The notes under the pieces were generated by a model. That model was not told where the DNA came from and did no database searches. It worked only from the letters and a program-made list of their open reading frames with translations. A program made the position numbers and the translations under genes. 64,000 nucleotides of DNA from Candidatus Binatia bacterium (GTDB taxonomy: Bacteria; Desulfobacterota; Binatia; UBA1149; CAITLU01), in assembly GCA_036493895.1 (NCBI GenBank), contig DASXOZ010000026.1, forward strand, positions 62,001-126,000. The letters run 5' to 3'. Every line of letters begins with the position of its first letter. Position 1 is the first letter of the stretch. Positions 26,727 to 36,295 of this stretch are shown piece after piece.

Positions 26727-27500
26727 TCAGGCCTTTGCGCGCGAAGTTGCAGTCGCCTGCGGAGCGCGCGCGGCCGCAAGCAAAGCGGCCAGCGTCACGG
26801 CACCGTCGTAGAGCGCGCGGCCGACGACGACGCCTTCGATGCCGGCGCAGTTCGCGTCGCGAATCCGCTCGACGTCCGCCGCCGAGTGCACTCCACCCGA
26901 CGCAACCACCGGGATCTGCAGCGCGGAGGCAAGCCGGGCCGTCGATTCGACGGAAACTCCGAGCCCCGTGCCGTCGCGATCGATGTCCGTGAACACGATT
27001 CCGGCCGCGCCGCGCTCCTGCATGCCGAGCGCGAGATCGATGGCGTCGATCGCCGTCGTCTCTTTCCAGCCCGCCACCGCGACTTTTCCGCCGCGCGCAT
27101 CGATGCCCACCCAGACGCGGCCGGGCCAGCGCAGCGCGGCTTCGGCGACCAGGGACGGCTCTCGCACGGCAGCCGTTCCGAGGATCACCCGGCCGAGGCC
27201 GGCTTCGAGCCAGGCTTCGATTCCGGCGAGATCACGAATCCCGCCGCCGAGCTCGGTGACGATGCGGCGACCGCAGCGCGCCGCCGCGGAAAGAATTCCT
27301 TCTACCGCGCGGCGGTTGGCTACCGCTCCCTCGCGGGCACCGTCGAGATCGACGACATGCAGCGCATCGGCGCCTTCACCGAGCCAGCGCTCGGCCATCG
27401 CAGCGGGATCGTCGGCGAAGACGGTTTCGCGCGCGTAATCGCCCTGCACGAGGCGCACGCAGCGCCCGCCGCGGATGTCGATGGCCGGAAGAACGAGCAT
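26727..27500 (-). CDS. hisA: Phosphoribosylformimino-AICAR ribotide isomerase HisA
   Basis: Fourth step of histidine synthesis, isomerising ProFAR to PRFAR. The 257-residue barrel begins [20 protein letters not shown] with catalytic Asp8. It also has [22 protein letters not shown] [11 protein letters not shown], and VVASGGVHS. The ATG at 27500 matches the family start; the frame is open upstream through hisH but without similarity. It sits 8 nt after the hisH stop. Confidence 0.95.
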   Translation of the reverse strand: MLVLPAIDIRGGRCVRLVQGDYARETVFADDPAAMAERWLGEGADALHVVDLDGAREGAVANRRAVEGILSAAARCGRRIVTELGGGIRDLAGIEAWLEAGLGRVILGTAAVREPSLVAEAALRWPGRVWVGIDARGGKVAVAGWKETTAIDAIDLALGMQERGAAGIVFTDIDRDGTGLGVSVESTARLASALQIPVVASGGVHSAADVERIRDANCAGIEGVVVGRALYDGAVTLAALLAAARAPQATATSRAKA

Positions 27501-27508
27501 CGCGGCGT

Positions 27509-28138
27509 TCAGGCGGCGCGCCTGGCGGCAACCAGTCGCGCGAAATTTGAGAGGATCGCCAGGCCGCAACCCTGGCTTTTCTCCGGGTGGAACTGCGTTG
27601 CGAACACGTTGCCGCGCCACGCGCTCGAGACGAAATCGATTCCGTACGACGTCGTCGTTGCGACGATCGAAGGATCGGGCGTCTCGACGTAGTACGAGTG
27701 CACGAAGTACACGCGGGTGCCGTCGGCAAGGCCGTCCAGGTGCGGCGCGCGCCGGCGTATCGACAACTCGTTCCATCCCATGTGCGGAACTTTCATGGTC
27801 TTGTCGGTCGGCTGGAAGCGTCGCACACGGCCCTGAAGAATGCCGAGCCCTTCGACGCGCCCGAACTCGTCGCTCTCCTCGAACAGGATCTGCATGCCGA
27901 CGCAGACGCCGAGGAACGGTTTCTCGGAGGCGGCTGCGGCGCGCACGCAAGGCTCGAGGCCGGCGGCGCGCAGGTTATTCATGCAGTGCGCGAAGGCGCC
28001 GACGCCCGGAAGCACCACGGCATCGGCAGCGTCGATTTCGGCGGCGGATGCCGTCACGCGCACGTCGGCGCCGACGCGCTCGAGCGCCTTGGAGACGCTG
28101 CGCAGGTTGCCCACGCCGTAGTCGACGACCGCGATCAT
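27509..28138 (-). CDS. hisH: Imidazole glycerol phosphate synthase glutaminase subunit HisH
   Basis: Class I glutamine amidotransferase that feeds ammonia to HisF. The 209-residue protein has the nucleophile Cys79 in LGVCVGMQ, the oxyanion loop PGVGAF near residue 44, and the His-Glu pair in FHPEKSQ. It starts 4 nt after the hisB stop in the tight his cluster. Length and start are usual. Confidence 0.95.
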   Translation of the reverse strand: MIAVVDYGVGNLRSVSKALERVGADVRVTASAAEIDAADAVVLPGVGAFAHCMNNLRAAGLEPCVRAAAASEKPFLGVCVGMQILFEESDEFGRVEGLGILQGRVRRFQPTDKTMKVPHMGWNELSIRRRAPHLDGLADGTRVYFVHSYYVETPDPSIVATTTSYGIDFVSSAWRGNVFATQFHPEKSQGCGLAILSNFARLVAARRAA

Positions 28139-28142
28139 CGCG

Positions 28143-28880
28143 TCAGAGAACTCCCTTCGTCGAAGGAATCTCGCCTCCCGCGCCGTCGCTGCGGCACGCC
28201 ATCGCCAGCGCTTTGGCGAACGCCTTGAACGTCGCCTCGATGATGTGGTGTGGATTGCGACCGTAGCGCACGTTGACGTGCAGGTTCATCCCCGCCGCCG
28301 TCATCAGCGCCTGGAAGAAATCCTCGACCAGCCCCACGTCGAAGGTGCCGACGCGCTGGGGCTTCAGCGAGACGTTGTAGACGAGGTAGGGTCGCCCCGA
28401 CAGGTCCACCGTCACCGCGACGAGGGCCTCGTCCAGCGGAGCTTCGAAGTGGCCGAAACGGTAGATCCCCGCCTTGTCGCCGAGCGCGCGGCGCAGCGCT
28501 TCGCCGATCGCAAGGCCGACGTCCTCGACCGTGTGGTGATCGTCGACCTGGGTGTCGCCCCTGGCCTCCACCGAAAGTCCGATTCCCGAGTGCCGCGACA
28601 GCGCTTCGAGCATGTGATCGAGAAACGGAACACCGGTGGCTACCCGGTAGCCGGGCTCGCCGATCGCGAGCTTGACCGAAATGTCGGTCTCGCTCGTCTC
28701 GCGCAGCACCTCGGCCTTCCGCACGAGCGCCGACTGCGGGGCCGCGCGCCGCGACGAACGCGGACGCTTGGCCGCGTTCTCGCGCGGGGCGGCGGGCGCC
28801 GTTTTCTTCGTGCCGGTTTTCTTGCTGCCGGTCTTCTTGCTGCCGGTTTTCTTGCCGCCGGCTTTCTTCGTGGTCGCCAC
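28143..28880 (-). CDS. hisB: Imidazoleglycerol-phosphate dehydratase HisB with Lys-rich N-terminal tail
   Basis: Dehydrates imidazole glycerol phosphate. The catalytic part (about residues 52-245) has DHMLEALSRHSG, DDHHTVEDVG and the second metal motif NPHHIIEATFKA. Residues 1-50 are an extra tail with repeated KKTGSKKTGSKKTGTKKT, resembling histone-H1-type tails, absent from usual HisB of about 195 residues. The GTG at 28880 has GGAG six nucleotides upstream, so the tail looks truly translated. The gene starts just after the hisD stop. Confidence 0.93.
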   Translation of the reverse strand: MATTKKAGGKKTGSKKTGSKKTGTKKTAPAAPRENAAKRPRSSRRAAPQSALVRKAEVLRETSETDISVKLAIGEPGYRVATGVPFLDHMLEALSRHSGIGLSVEARGDTQVDDHHTVEDVGLAIGEALRRALGDKAGIYRFGHFEAPLDEALVAVTVDLSGRPYLVYNVSLKPQRVGTFDVGLVEDFFQALMTAAGMNLHVNVRYGRNPHHIIEATFKAFAKALAMACRSDGAGGEIPSTKGVL

Positions 28881-28881
28881 G

Positions 28882-30228
28882 TCAGTCTCCTGTCGAGCGC
28901 GCGCGAGGGCGCGTCTTCGTGTTGTTCATGCGCCGCAGCACGGCGGCTGCGTGGGCGTCGAGTCCTTCGGCCATCGCCAGCTCGACGACAGCCGGCGCGA
29001 GGCGGGAGAGGCCGCTGCGATCGACCTCGATGATACTGGTTCGCTTGACGAAGTCATAGACTCCGAGCGGCGACGAGAACCTCGCGGCGCCCCCGGTCGG
29101 CAGCACGTGGTTCGGGCCGGCCGCATAGTCGCCGAGCGGCTCGGTGGAAAGAGCGCCGACGAAGATCGCACCCGCATTGCGAAGCAGCGGAACCAGCCGC
29201 CGCGGCGTCTTCGTCGCGATCTCGAGGTGCTCCGGAGCGATCTCCTCGGAAAGCTCACACGCCCTTTCCAGACTCGGCGCGACCAGGATGGTGCCGTAAT
29301 TTGCGATCGACGTCGCCGCGATCGCCGCGCGCGGAAGCTCGGCGCACTGGCGAGCGACGGCTTCGGCGACGGCGCGCCCGTGATCGGCATCGGTCGTGAT
29401 GCAGATCGCAGCGGCCAGCTCATCGTGCTCGGCCTGCGCGAGCATGTCGGCGGCAATCCACTCGGGATCGGCCGAGGCATCGGCGATGATCAGCACCTCG
29501 CTCGGACCGGCGATCATGTCGATATCGACTTCGCCGAACACCAGGCGCTTGGCGGTGGCCACGTAGATATTGCCGGGCCCGACGATCTTGTCGACGCGCG
29601 CGACAGTCTTCGTCCCGTACGCAAGCGCAGCGACGGCCTGGGCACCGCCGATCCGCAGCACCCGTGTGGCACCGGCAATGGCGGCGGCCGCGAGCACTGC
29701 GTCGCGGACTCCGGCTTTGGACGGCGGCGTGACGACCGTGATCTCGGAGACGCCGGCAACCGCCGCCGGGACGATGTTCATCAGCACGCTCGACGGATAC
29801 GCCGCCTTGCCGCCCGGCACATAGACTCCGGCACGCGCCAGCGGAGTCACGCGCATGCCGGTGCGGATCCCGCGCTCCTTCTTCTCGAAGCCGGTCTGCT
29901 TCTCGCGCAGGTGAAACGCGCGGATACGTGCATGCGCGGATTCCAGCGCTTGGATGAGCTGCTTCGGCACCCGGCGGCGCGCCGCCTCGATTTCGGATTT
30001 CGGGATCTCGAAATCACGCGGTACAAGCGAGACGCCGTCGAATTTTTTCGTAAAGCGCGCGACCGCGGCATCGCCGTCGCGCCGTACCGATTCGAGGACG
30101 TCGCGCACGACGTCTTCGATGCCGGCCGGACCGTGGCCGCGCCGTACGAGCTTCGCGAGCTGGGCGGCAGCAGCCTTCGTCCCATCCATGAGAGGAACGA
30201 TGACGCCTGTTTTCGCATTCTTCTTCAT
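28882..30228 (-). CDS. hisD: Histidinol dehydrogenase
   Basis: NAD-dependent, zinc-containing enzyme of the last two steps of histidine synthesis. The 448-residue protein shows GVYVPGGKAAYPSS, VDKIVGPGNIYVATAKR, DMIAGPSEVLIIAD, the QAEHDE metal-ligand region and EHLEI. The ATG at 30228 lies 4 nt after the murA stop; an internal Met at residue 14 is a weaker alternative. In related genomes hisG normally sits between murA and hisD, and it is missing here. Confidence 0.95.
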   Translation of the reverse strand: MKKNAKTGVIVPLMDGTKAAAAQLAKLVRRGHGPAGIEDVVRDVLESVRRDGDAAVARFTKKFDGVSLVPRDFEIPKSEIEAARRRVPKQLIQALESAHARIRAFHLREKQTGFEKKERGIRTGMRVTPLARAGVYVPGGKAAYPSSVLMNIVPAAVAGVSEITVVTPPSKAGVRDAVLAAAAIAGATRVLRIGGAQAVAALAYGTKTVARVDKIVGPGNIYVATAKRLVFGEVDIDMIAGPSEVLIIADASADPEWIAADMLAQAEHDELAAAICITTDADHGRAVAEAVARQCAELPRAAIAATSIANYGTILVAPSLERACELSEEIAPEHLEIATKTPRRLVPLLRNAGAIFVGALSTEPLGDYAAGPNHVLPTGGAARFSSPLGVYDFVKRTSIIEVDRSGLSRLAPAVVELAMAEGLDAHAAAVLRRMNNTKTRPRARSTGD

Positions 30229-30232
30229 CGCG

Positions 30233-31495
30233 TCATCCCGTCCTTTCGCGCCTGACGTTGGCGCCGAGGGCCGCCAGCTTCGCGTCGATGTGCTCGTAGC
30301 CGCGGTCCAGGTGATAGATGCGCAGCACTTCGGTGCGGCCCGTCGCGGCCGCGCCGGCCAGCACGAGACAGACACTGGCGCGAAGGTCGGTAGCCATGAC
30401 CGGCGCGCCCGAAAGCTTTTCCACGCCCTGCACGACCGCATGGCCTCCGGGCAGCACGTGGACGTCGGCGCCCATTCGAGCCAACTCTTCGACGTGCATG
30501 AAACGGTTCTCGAAAATGCGCTCGTGCACTTCGGCGCGGCCGTCGGCCAGGCACATCAGGGCAGTCCACTGGGCCTGCAGGTCGGTCGGAAAGCCCGGGA
30601 ACGGCGCCGTGACGATTTCCACCGGCCGCGGCCTCTGCGTCATGCGCGCGCGCACGCCGCGCGCATCGATGTCGATGCGGCATCCCGCGCGCATCAGCGC
30701 CTCGAGAAGGCTCTCGAGGTGATCCGCGCGCGCGCCGCGCACATAGACATCGCCGCCCGTCATCGCGGCGCCGATCAGGAACGTGCCGGCGACGATGCGG
30801 TCTGGGATGACGGCGTGCTTCATCCCCGTCAGCTTCGCGGCGCCTTCGATCTCGATCACCGACGAGCCTGCGCCCCGGATGCGCGCGCCCATTTTTGCGA
30901 GCGCCTCGGCAAGGTCGACGACTTCGGGCTCGCGCGCCGCGTTCTCGATGCGCGTGGTCCCGTCGGCCAGCGACGCGGCCATCAGCGAATTTTCGGTCGC
31001 GCCCACCGACGGCATCGACAGGATGATGTGCCCGCCTTTCAGCCGTTTCGCGCGCGCGTCGGCGTAGCCTCCCTCGAGAAGAACGCGGGCGCCGAGGCGC
31101 CGCATCGCTTCGAGGTGGATGTCCACCGGCCGCGAGCCGATCGCGCAGCCGCCGGGCCGCGAGACGTGCGCGTGGCCGAAACGCGCGAGCAGGGGCCCGA
31201 GCGTGAGGAACGATGCGCGCATGCGCCGAACCAGCTCGTACGGCGCCTCGACGCTGGCGATGTCCGCGCACTGGATGACGATTTCGCCGGGTGCCGGCCT
31301 TTCGACGCGGGCGCCGAGACTCTCCAGCAGCGTCACCGTCGTGCGGATGTCGGCGACGTCGGGCACGCCGGTGAAGTGGCAGGGCTCGTCGGTCAGCAGG
31401 CACGCGAACAGCAGCGGAAGCGCCGCGTTTTTTGCACCGCCGGCATCGACTTCGCCTTCGAGGCGGCTCGGGCCTGTAAGGACGAGCTTGTCCAT
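30233..31495 (-). CDS. murA: UDP-N-acetylglucosamine 1-carboxyvinyltransferase MurA
   Basis: First committed step of peptidoglycan synthesis, adding enolpyruvate to UDP-GlcNAc. The 420-residue protein has the Lys-Asn pair at 22-23 (GGAKNAALP), the active-site loop Cys117 in RPGGCAIGSRP (fosfomycin-sensitive type), and MATDLRAS near the C-terminus. The start at 31495 is 2 nt after the prmC stop. Length is usual. Confidence 0.95.
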   Translation of the reverse strand: MDKLVLTGPSRLEGEVDAGGAKNAALPLLFACLLTDEPCHFTGVPDVADIRTTVTLLESLGARVERPAPGEIVIQCADIASVEAPYELVRRMRASFLTLGPLLARFGHAHVSRPGGCAIGSRPVDIHLEAMRRLGARVLLEGGYADARAKRLKGGHIILSMPSVGATENSLMAASLADGTTRIENAAREPEVVDLAEALAKMGARIRGAGSSVIEIEGAAKLTGMKHAVIPDRIVAGTFLIGAAMTGGDVYVRGARADHLESLLEALMRAGCRIDIDARGVRARMTQRPRPVEIVTAPFPGFPTDLQAQWTALMCLADGRAEVHERIFENRFMHVEELARMGADVHVLPGGHAVVQGVEKLSGAPVMATDLRASVCLVLAGAAATGRTEVLRIYHLDRGYEHIDAKLAALGANVRRERTG

Positions 31496-31497
31496 CC

Positions 31498-32391
31498 TCA
31501 GGCGCTCCTTCGTCCGCCGACGGCGCGAATGATTCCTGCAAGATCCAGGCGCGTGCGAACGGCGTCGTAGCCGCGCGCGACGAACGCGTCGCGCACCGAA
31601 TCGGCCTGGGTGCCCACTTCGACCCAGAGGCTGGCGCCGGGCGCGAGCAGGCCGTAGGCGGCATCGACGAGCGGCGCGGTCGCGTCCATTCCGTCGCGGC
31701 CGGAATCCAGCGCCCGCCGCGGCTCCCACTCGCGCACTTCCGGTGCGATTTCGGCCATTTCGCGGCGGCGCAGGTACGGCGGGTTCGAGACGATGACGTC
31801 GAAAGGGCCGTCACCGGCCAGGGGCTCGCACAGGTTGCCCGCGCGGAACTGGATGCGGGCGGCGACGCCATGGCGCTCGGCATTGACGGGTGCGACTTCG
31901 AGCGCGGCCTGCGACAGGTCGGTCGCGATGACGTCCGCCTTCTCGATCTCCTTCGCGATCGCAATCGCAATGGCGCCCGAGCCGGTGCCGATGTCGGCCA
32001 CCTTGAGGCGTCCACCACCGCTGCCGCCGGCGCGCGCCTTCAATTCTTCGACCGCCAGCTCGACCAGCAACTCGGTCTCGGGCCGCGGGATCAGCACGCG
32101 CCGGTCCACGGCGAATTCCATCGACCAGAACTCGCGGCGACCAGTGATGTAGGCCACCGGCTCGCGCGCCGCGCGGCGGCGCACCAGCTCGCGGTAGCGG
32201 TCGATCTCGGCTGCACCGAGCGGCCGCTCGAAGTTCGTGTAGAGCTGCGTGCGCGTCATGCAGAGCGCCTCGGCCAGCAGCAGCTCGGCATCGAGGCGAG
32301 CACCGTCGATGCCGCGTCCCGTGAGGAACGCGGTGGTCACCTGCAGGAACTCGAGCACGGTGCGCGGCGAGTCATTTGCCGCGGCGCTCAC
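31498..32391 (-). CDS. prmC: Peptide chain release factor N5-glutamine methyltransferase PrmC
   Basis: Methylates the Gln of the GGQ motif in release factors. The 297-residue protein has an N-terminal helical domain, [14 protein letters not shown], the SAM-binding [14 protein letters not shown], and the catalytic NPPY in [10 protein letters not shown]. It starts at a GTG whose bases overlap the prfA stop (GTGA), so it is translationally coupled to its substrate's gene. Confidence 0.95.
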   Translation of the reverse strand: MSAAANDSPRTVLEFLQVTTAFLTGRGIDGARLDAELLLAEALCMTRTQLYTNFERPLGAAEIDRYRELVRRRAAREPVAYITGRREFWSMEFAVDRRVLIPRPETELLVELAVEELKARAGGSGGGRLKVADIGTGSGAIAIAIAKEIEKADVIATDLSQAALEVAPVNAERHGVAARIQFRAGNLCEPLAGDGPFDVIVSNPPYLRRREMAEIAPEVREWEPRRALDSGRDGMDATAPLVDAAYGLLAPGASLWVEVGTQADSVRDAFVARGYDAVRTRLDLAGIIRAVGGRRSA

Positions 32392-33458
32392 GACGATGCC
32401 TCCGCTTTGAGAGCCTCGGCCTGGTAGTGGGCGCGCAGCGCGCTCAGCATCTCGTCCATATCACCGAGCACGAAGTTCTCGAGCGAGTACAGCGTCAGGT
32501 TGATGCGGTGGTCGGTGACCCTGTTCTGCGGAAAATTGTACGTGCGGATGCGCTCGGAGCGATCCCCGCTGCCGACCATGGCGCGCCGGTCGGCATCGAC
32601 CTCGGCCCGCCTTTTCGCTTCCTCCAGGTCGAACAGGCGCGAGCGCAGGACTTTGAGGGCCTTCGCCTTGTTCTTGTGCTGGCTCTTCTCGTCCTGGCAC
32701 GTGACGACGAGGCCCGACGGGATGTGCGTGACGCGAACCGCCGAATCGGTCGTGTTGACGGACTGGCCGCCGGGGCCCGACGAGCGATAAACATCGACGC
32801 GCACGTCCTTGTCCTCGATGCGCACGTCGACTTCCTCGGCCTCGGGAAGCACGGCGATCGTGACGGCAGACGTGTGGATGCGGCCCTGCGACTCGGTCTC
32901 GGGAACGCGTTGCACGCGGTGGACACCGCCCTCGTACTTGAGCAGACCGTAGGCATCCTTGCCGCAGACCAGCAGGATCGCTTCCTTGACGCCGCCCTTG
33001 GCGCCGTCGCTCGTGCTCATCATTTCGGTGCGAAGGCCGTGCTCCTGGGCGTAGCGCAGGTACATGCGCAGCAGGTCGCCGCCGAACAGCGCCGCTTCGT
33101 CGCCGCCGGTGCCGGCGCGGATTTCGACGATCGCATTGCGCTGGTCGAGCGGATCCTTCGGGATCAGCAGCTGGCGCAGCTGTTCGTCCAGCGCCGCCAG
33201 CGATGCCTCGAGCTTGCGCGCCTCGCCGGTCGCCATCTCGCGAATTTCCGGATCGGCGTCCTCGCGCAGCACCTTCGCCTCGCCCAGCTGGGATTCGGCG
33301 TCACGACGACGGCGATACGCGAAGACGATGTCCTCGAGATCGCTGCGCTCGCGCATCAGTCGCGCGAAGCGGTCGCGATCGGACGACGTCGCGGGGTCAG
33401 CGACTTCCGCCTCGATCTCGGCGTAGCGCCGCTCGATTCTGCCGAGCTTGTCGAGCAT
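32388..33458 (-). CDS. prfA: Peptide chain release factor 1
   Basis: Terminates translation at UAA and UAG. The 356-residue protein has the stop-codon-reading tripeptide PET at 186-188 within [19 protein letters not shown], and the GGQ motif at 230-232 ([10 protein letters not shown]). PrmC, encoded next, methylates this Gln. Start and length are usual. A strong hairpin separates it from rpmE upstream. Confidence 0.96.
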   Translation of the reverse strand: MLDKLGRIERRYAEIEAEVADPATSSDRDRFARLMRERSDLEDIVFAYRRRRDAESQLGEAKVLREDADPEIREMATGEARKLEASLAALDEQLRQLLIPKDPLDQRNAIVEIRAGTGGDEAALFGGDLLRMYLRYAQEHGLRTEMMSTSDGAKGGVKEAILLVCGKDAYGLLKYEGGVHRVQRVPETESQGRIHTSAVTIAVLPEAEEVDVRIEDKDVRVDVYRSSGPGGQSVNTTDSAVRVTHIPSGLVVTCQDEKSQHKNKAKALKVLRSRLFDLEEAKRRAEVDADRRAMVGSGDRSERIRTYNFPQNRVTDHRINLTLYSLENFVLGDMDEMLSALRAHYQAEALKAEASS

Positions 33459-33501
33459 GGGTCACAACCACCCGCGGCGCGCGCGGGCGCGCCGATGCAC
33501 A

Positions 33502-33531
33502 AAGAGGGCCGAAGTTGCCTCCGGCCCTCTT
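33502..33531 (-). terminator. Terminator or attenuator between rpmE and prfA
   Basis: A perfect 10-bp stem (AAGAGGGCCG at 33502-33511 with CGGCCCTCTT at 33522-33531) and 10-nt loop, followed by TTGTGC on the minus strand. It lies 25 nt after the rpmE stop. It should end or reduce transcription of rpmE before prfA. Confidence 0.75.
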
Positions 33532-33555
33532 CGAAAGTCTCCAGTCGAGTCGCAG

Positions 33556-33771
33556 CTAGCGGGCAGCGATCTTGACGTTGGCGTACTTCTGGCGGAATCG
33601 CTCGACGCGGCCGGCGGTGTCGAGGATCTTCTGGTTTCCCGTATAGAAGGGATGGCAGTTCGCGCAGATTTCGACGTGCAGCTTCGGCGACGTCGAACGC
33701 GTCTTGAACGTCGCCCCGCAGGCGCAGAGCACGTCGATTTCCTTGTATTCCGGGTGGATGGCTGCCTTCAT
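33556..33771 (-). CDS. rpmE: 50S ribosomal protein L31, zinc-binding form
   Basis: Ribosomal protein of 71 residues beginning [19 protein letters not shown]. The cysteines in CAC and CANC are the zinc-ribbon ligands of the C+ form. The NCHPFYTG block is diagnostic. The ATG at 33771 is chosen because upstream in-frame sequence lacks similarity. It heads the prfA-prmC-murA-his gene run. Confidence 0.95.
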   Translation of the reverse strand: MKAAIHPEYKEIDVLCACGATFKTRSTSPKLHVEICANCHPFYTGNQKILDTAGRVERFRQKYANVKIAAR

Positions 33772-34009
33772 GTCGTCCTCCCGGGCGCCTCTGGCGCCGC
33801 GGAACGGGAGTGCATACCAGCAGCAGCGGGCCGGCTCAAACGCCGGCCGGAAACGGCCGATGTCGGCGTCGTTTCCGGGCGAGACGGGGGCCCGCCGGTC
33901 GATCCCTCGCCCCGGCAGTTGACTCAGCGGCAGCGGGAACCGAAACCCGGCCTCGAAACCGCCGCCAACCAAGCGCCCTTTTGCCGCCCGCCTTCCAAGG
34001 AGAAACCCC

Positions 34010-34402
34010 GTGACCACTCCGTTTCGCTGCCTCATCGTCGTCGCCGTGCTGCCCTACGTGATCGCCGGCATCGGCGGCTACCTGCGTACGAAACAGTTCG
34101 GAAGCGCCGACAACAACCACCCTCGCCTGCAGGCCGCAAAGCTCGAAGGCATCGCCGCCCGCGCGTGGGCGGCCCAGGCCAACGCGTGGGAAGCGCTCGC
34201 GATCTTCGCGACGGCGGTGTTCATGACCCATCTCGTGCACGCCGACGAGAAGGCGACGGCGACCGCCTGCGAGATCTACCTTGCCACGCGCATCGCGCAC
34301 CCGGCCCTGTACCTGGCCAACCTCGCGACGGCGCGCACGCTCGTGTTCATCGTCGGTCTGGCATGCCTGGCACGATTGTTCCTGTTGGCATCGGCGGCCT
34401 GA
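34010..34402 (+). CDS. MAPEG-family membrane protein
   Basis: Small membrane protein of the MAPEG group (membrane-associated eicosanoid/glutathione metabolism). The 130-residue product has four hydrophobic segments, about residues 7-25, 58-76, 84-102 and 107-127. [20 protein letters not shown] and [11 protein letters not shown] match the family's conserved N..E and R..H/Y positions. The start is GTG at 34010 with AAGGAG upstream. Bacterial members are mostly uncharacterised. Confidence 0.75.
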   Translation: MTTPFRCLIVVAVLPYVIAGIGGYLRTKQFGSADNNHPRLQAAKLEGIAARAWAAQANAWEALAIFATAVFMTHLVHADEKATATACEIYLATRIAHPALYLANLATARTLVFIVGLACLARLFLLASAA

Positions 34403-34412
34403 GGCGCAGGCG

Positions 34413-35279
34413 TCAGTAGCGCACCGTCCCTTCCGGCTCGTCGACGATGCGGTTCTCGATCGCGCCGAGGCCTGCGATCTCGATGCGCACGACGTCGCCG
34501 TCCTTGATCCAGCCTTTCGGGTTCATCCACAGGCCGACGCCGCTCGGCGTGCCGGTGACGATCACGTCGCCCGGCTCGAGCGTGAACGCCGTCGACAGGT
34601 GCTCGATGATGACGTCAGTATTGAAAATCAGGTCGGACGTGTTCGCGTTCTGCCTCAGCTCGCCATTGACCCAGGTCTTGAGGTCGAGCGCGTGCGGGTC
34701 GGCGATCTCGTCGCGCGTCGTGATCCACGGGCCGAACGGACAGTGGGTGTCCCAGCTCTTGCCCATCGTCATCGTCGGAACGCGGATCTGCCAGTCGCGC
34801 ACGCTGACGTCGTTGGCCACGGCGTAGCCCGCAACGACCGAGCGGGCCTTCGCTGCCGGAACGCGGCGGCAACGTTTACCGATGACGACCGCAAGCTCGC
34901 CTTCGTAGTCCAGCTCCACCGATTCGCGAGGGCGATGCACGAGGTCGAAAGGCCCGCTCGCCGACGTCGACTGCTTGTTGAAGATCACCGGGAAAACCGG
35001 GATCGGCATCCCGCACTCTTCGGCGTGGGCGCGATAGTTGAGGCCGACGGCGAGGATCTTCGGAGGCCTCGCGATCGGCGCTTCCAGGCGCACGGCGGAC
35101 AGCGCAAGGCGCGGCGCCGCATCCACCGCGGCGCGCGCCGCCGCAATCGCGGCCTCTTCGCCTTCGAGCAGCGCGAGCATCGAGGACGGCAGTCCTTTTG
35201 CCGTCAGGTCGGCGATCTCGTCACCGACGACCGCGCCGATTCGCGTCTTTCCACCGTGCGTGAATGTCGCAAGCTTCAT
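34413..35279 (-). CDS. Fumarylacetoacetate hydrolase (FAH) family protein
   Basis: The 288-residue protein belongs to the FAH superfamily, which hydrolyses, hydrates or decarboxylates acids from aromatic breakdown. Visible features: AVGLNYRAHAEECG, the metal ligands in ELDYEGELAVVIGK, GYAVANDVSVRDWQ, and GDVIVTGTPSGVG. The ATG at 35279 has GAGGAGG upstream. It follows the ring-cleavage dioxygenase and likely acts on its meta-cleavage product. Confidence 0.88.
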   Translation of the reverse strand: MKLATFTHGGKTRIGAVVGDEIADLTAKGLPSSMLALLEGEEAAIAAARAAVDAAPRLALSAVRLEAPIARPPKILAVGLNYRAHAEECGMPIPVFPVIFNKQSTSASGPFDLVHRPRESVELDYEGELAVVIGKRCRRVPAAKARSVVAGYAVANDVSVRDWQIRVPTMTMGKSWDTHCPFGPWITTRDEIADPHALDLKTWVNGELRQNANTSDLIFNTDVIIEHLSTAFTLEPGDVIVTGTPSGVGLWMNPKGWIKDGDVVRIEIAGLGAIENRIVDEPEGTVRY

Positions 35280-35344
35280 TCGATCCTCCTCGTTCGCTGC
35301 GTCTGCTTTGCGGTACTGCCGGGATCAGGCGGAATCAGCCAGAA

Positions 35345-36295
35345 TCAAGAAGGAACGGTTCTGCCGAAATCCGGGGGCATCTCCGGCCCCCACTGGCTGC
35401 CACCTTCTTCGATCGAGTGCACACCCGGCTCGCAAGCGGCGTCCAGCAGGTCTCCGTCCGTGTAGTGCTCGTGGATCTGTCCCCACGGATCACGCCAGTA
35501 GTCGAAGATCTGGCTGCCGAGCGTGTGGCGCCCGATTCCCCAGTTGTGACGGTAGCCGCGCTCGGCAAGGTAGCGGTGACCCACCCAGATCTCGTCGAGG
35601 CCGGTCACTTCGTACGAAACGTGGTTGAAGCCCGAGGTGCCGTCCATCGAGCGCGCGAGCAGGAACGTGTGGTGGTCGGTGAACTGGCTGCCGCGGTCGC
35701 AGCGGCAGAAATGCGCCAGCGCAAAGTCCCCCATCGCGATCGAGTCGCTCTTGAGGATGCCGAAGTGGCGATGGTACCAGGCGAAAGCCTCGTCCGGATC
35801 GGCAACGTTGATGCCGGCATGGCCGAGGCGCATCACCTGCGCGGGCCGGTGCCCCGTGCGCTTGACGGCGCCTTTTCTTTCTACGCGACGGCCGAGATTC
35901 AAACCACCGGCTTCGGCTTGGCTGCGCGGCTCGACGCCGGCGATTCCGTGCACGAGCTCGATGCGGTTTCCCCACGGATCGCTGATGGCCACGCGACGGC
36001 CGCCGCCCGGCTCGCCGGTGCCGTGCACCGCCGAGGCACCCGGCATCGCAGCCAGCCGATCGAGATCGGCCGCGTCCGCAGCGAGGAACCCGATTGCCGC
36101 CAGGCCGGCTTCGTCGGCCTTCTCGCTGATGTGCAGGTGATGGCTCGCACCGGTTCCGCGCATGTACAGCGCCGCGTCGGTGCGCGCGCTCGTCTCCATG
36201 CCAAAATCGAGCAGGTAGGCTTCCATGCGGTCGAGATCGGGAACGCGAAGCCTCACGTAGGCAATGTCGCGAATCTTGACGACTGGTTCACTCAT
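35345..36295 (-). CDS. VOC-superfamily extradiol ring-cleavage dioxygenase
   Basis: Type I extradiol dioxygenase of two vicinal-oxygen-chelate domains (about residues 8-120 and 150-290) in 316 residues. The C-terminal domain carries the probable iron ligands: His in LGHAGINV, His in GFNHVSYEV, and Glu in QIHEHYTDGD. It would cleave a catechol made by the adjacent monooxygenase. Its start overlaps the monooxygenase stop by 4 nt. The substrate is not determinable. Confidence 0.85.
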   Translation of the reverse strand: MSEPVVKIRDIAYVRLRVPDLDRMEAYLLDFGMETSARTDAALYMRGTGASHHLHISEKADEAGLAAIGFLAADAADLDRLAAMPGASAVHGTGEPGGGRRVAISDPWGNRIELVHGIAGVEPRSQAEAGGLNLGRRVERKGAVKRTGHRPAQVMRLGHAGINVADPDEAFAWYHRHFGILKSDSIAMGDFALAHFCRCDRGSQFTDHHTFLLARSMDGTSGFNHVSYEVTGLDEIWVGHRYLAERGYRHNWGIGRHTLGSQIFDYWRDPWGQIHEHYTDGDLLDAACEPGVHSIEEGGSQWGPEMPPDFGRTVPS

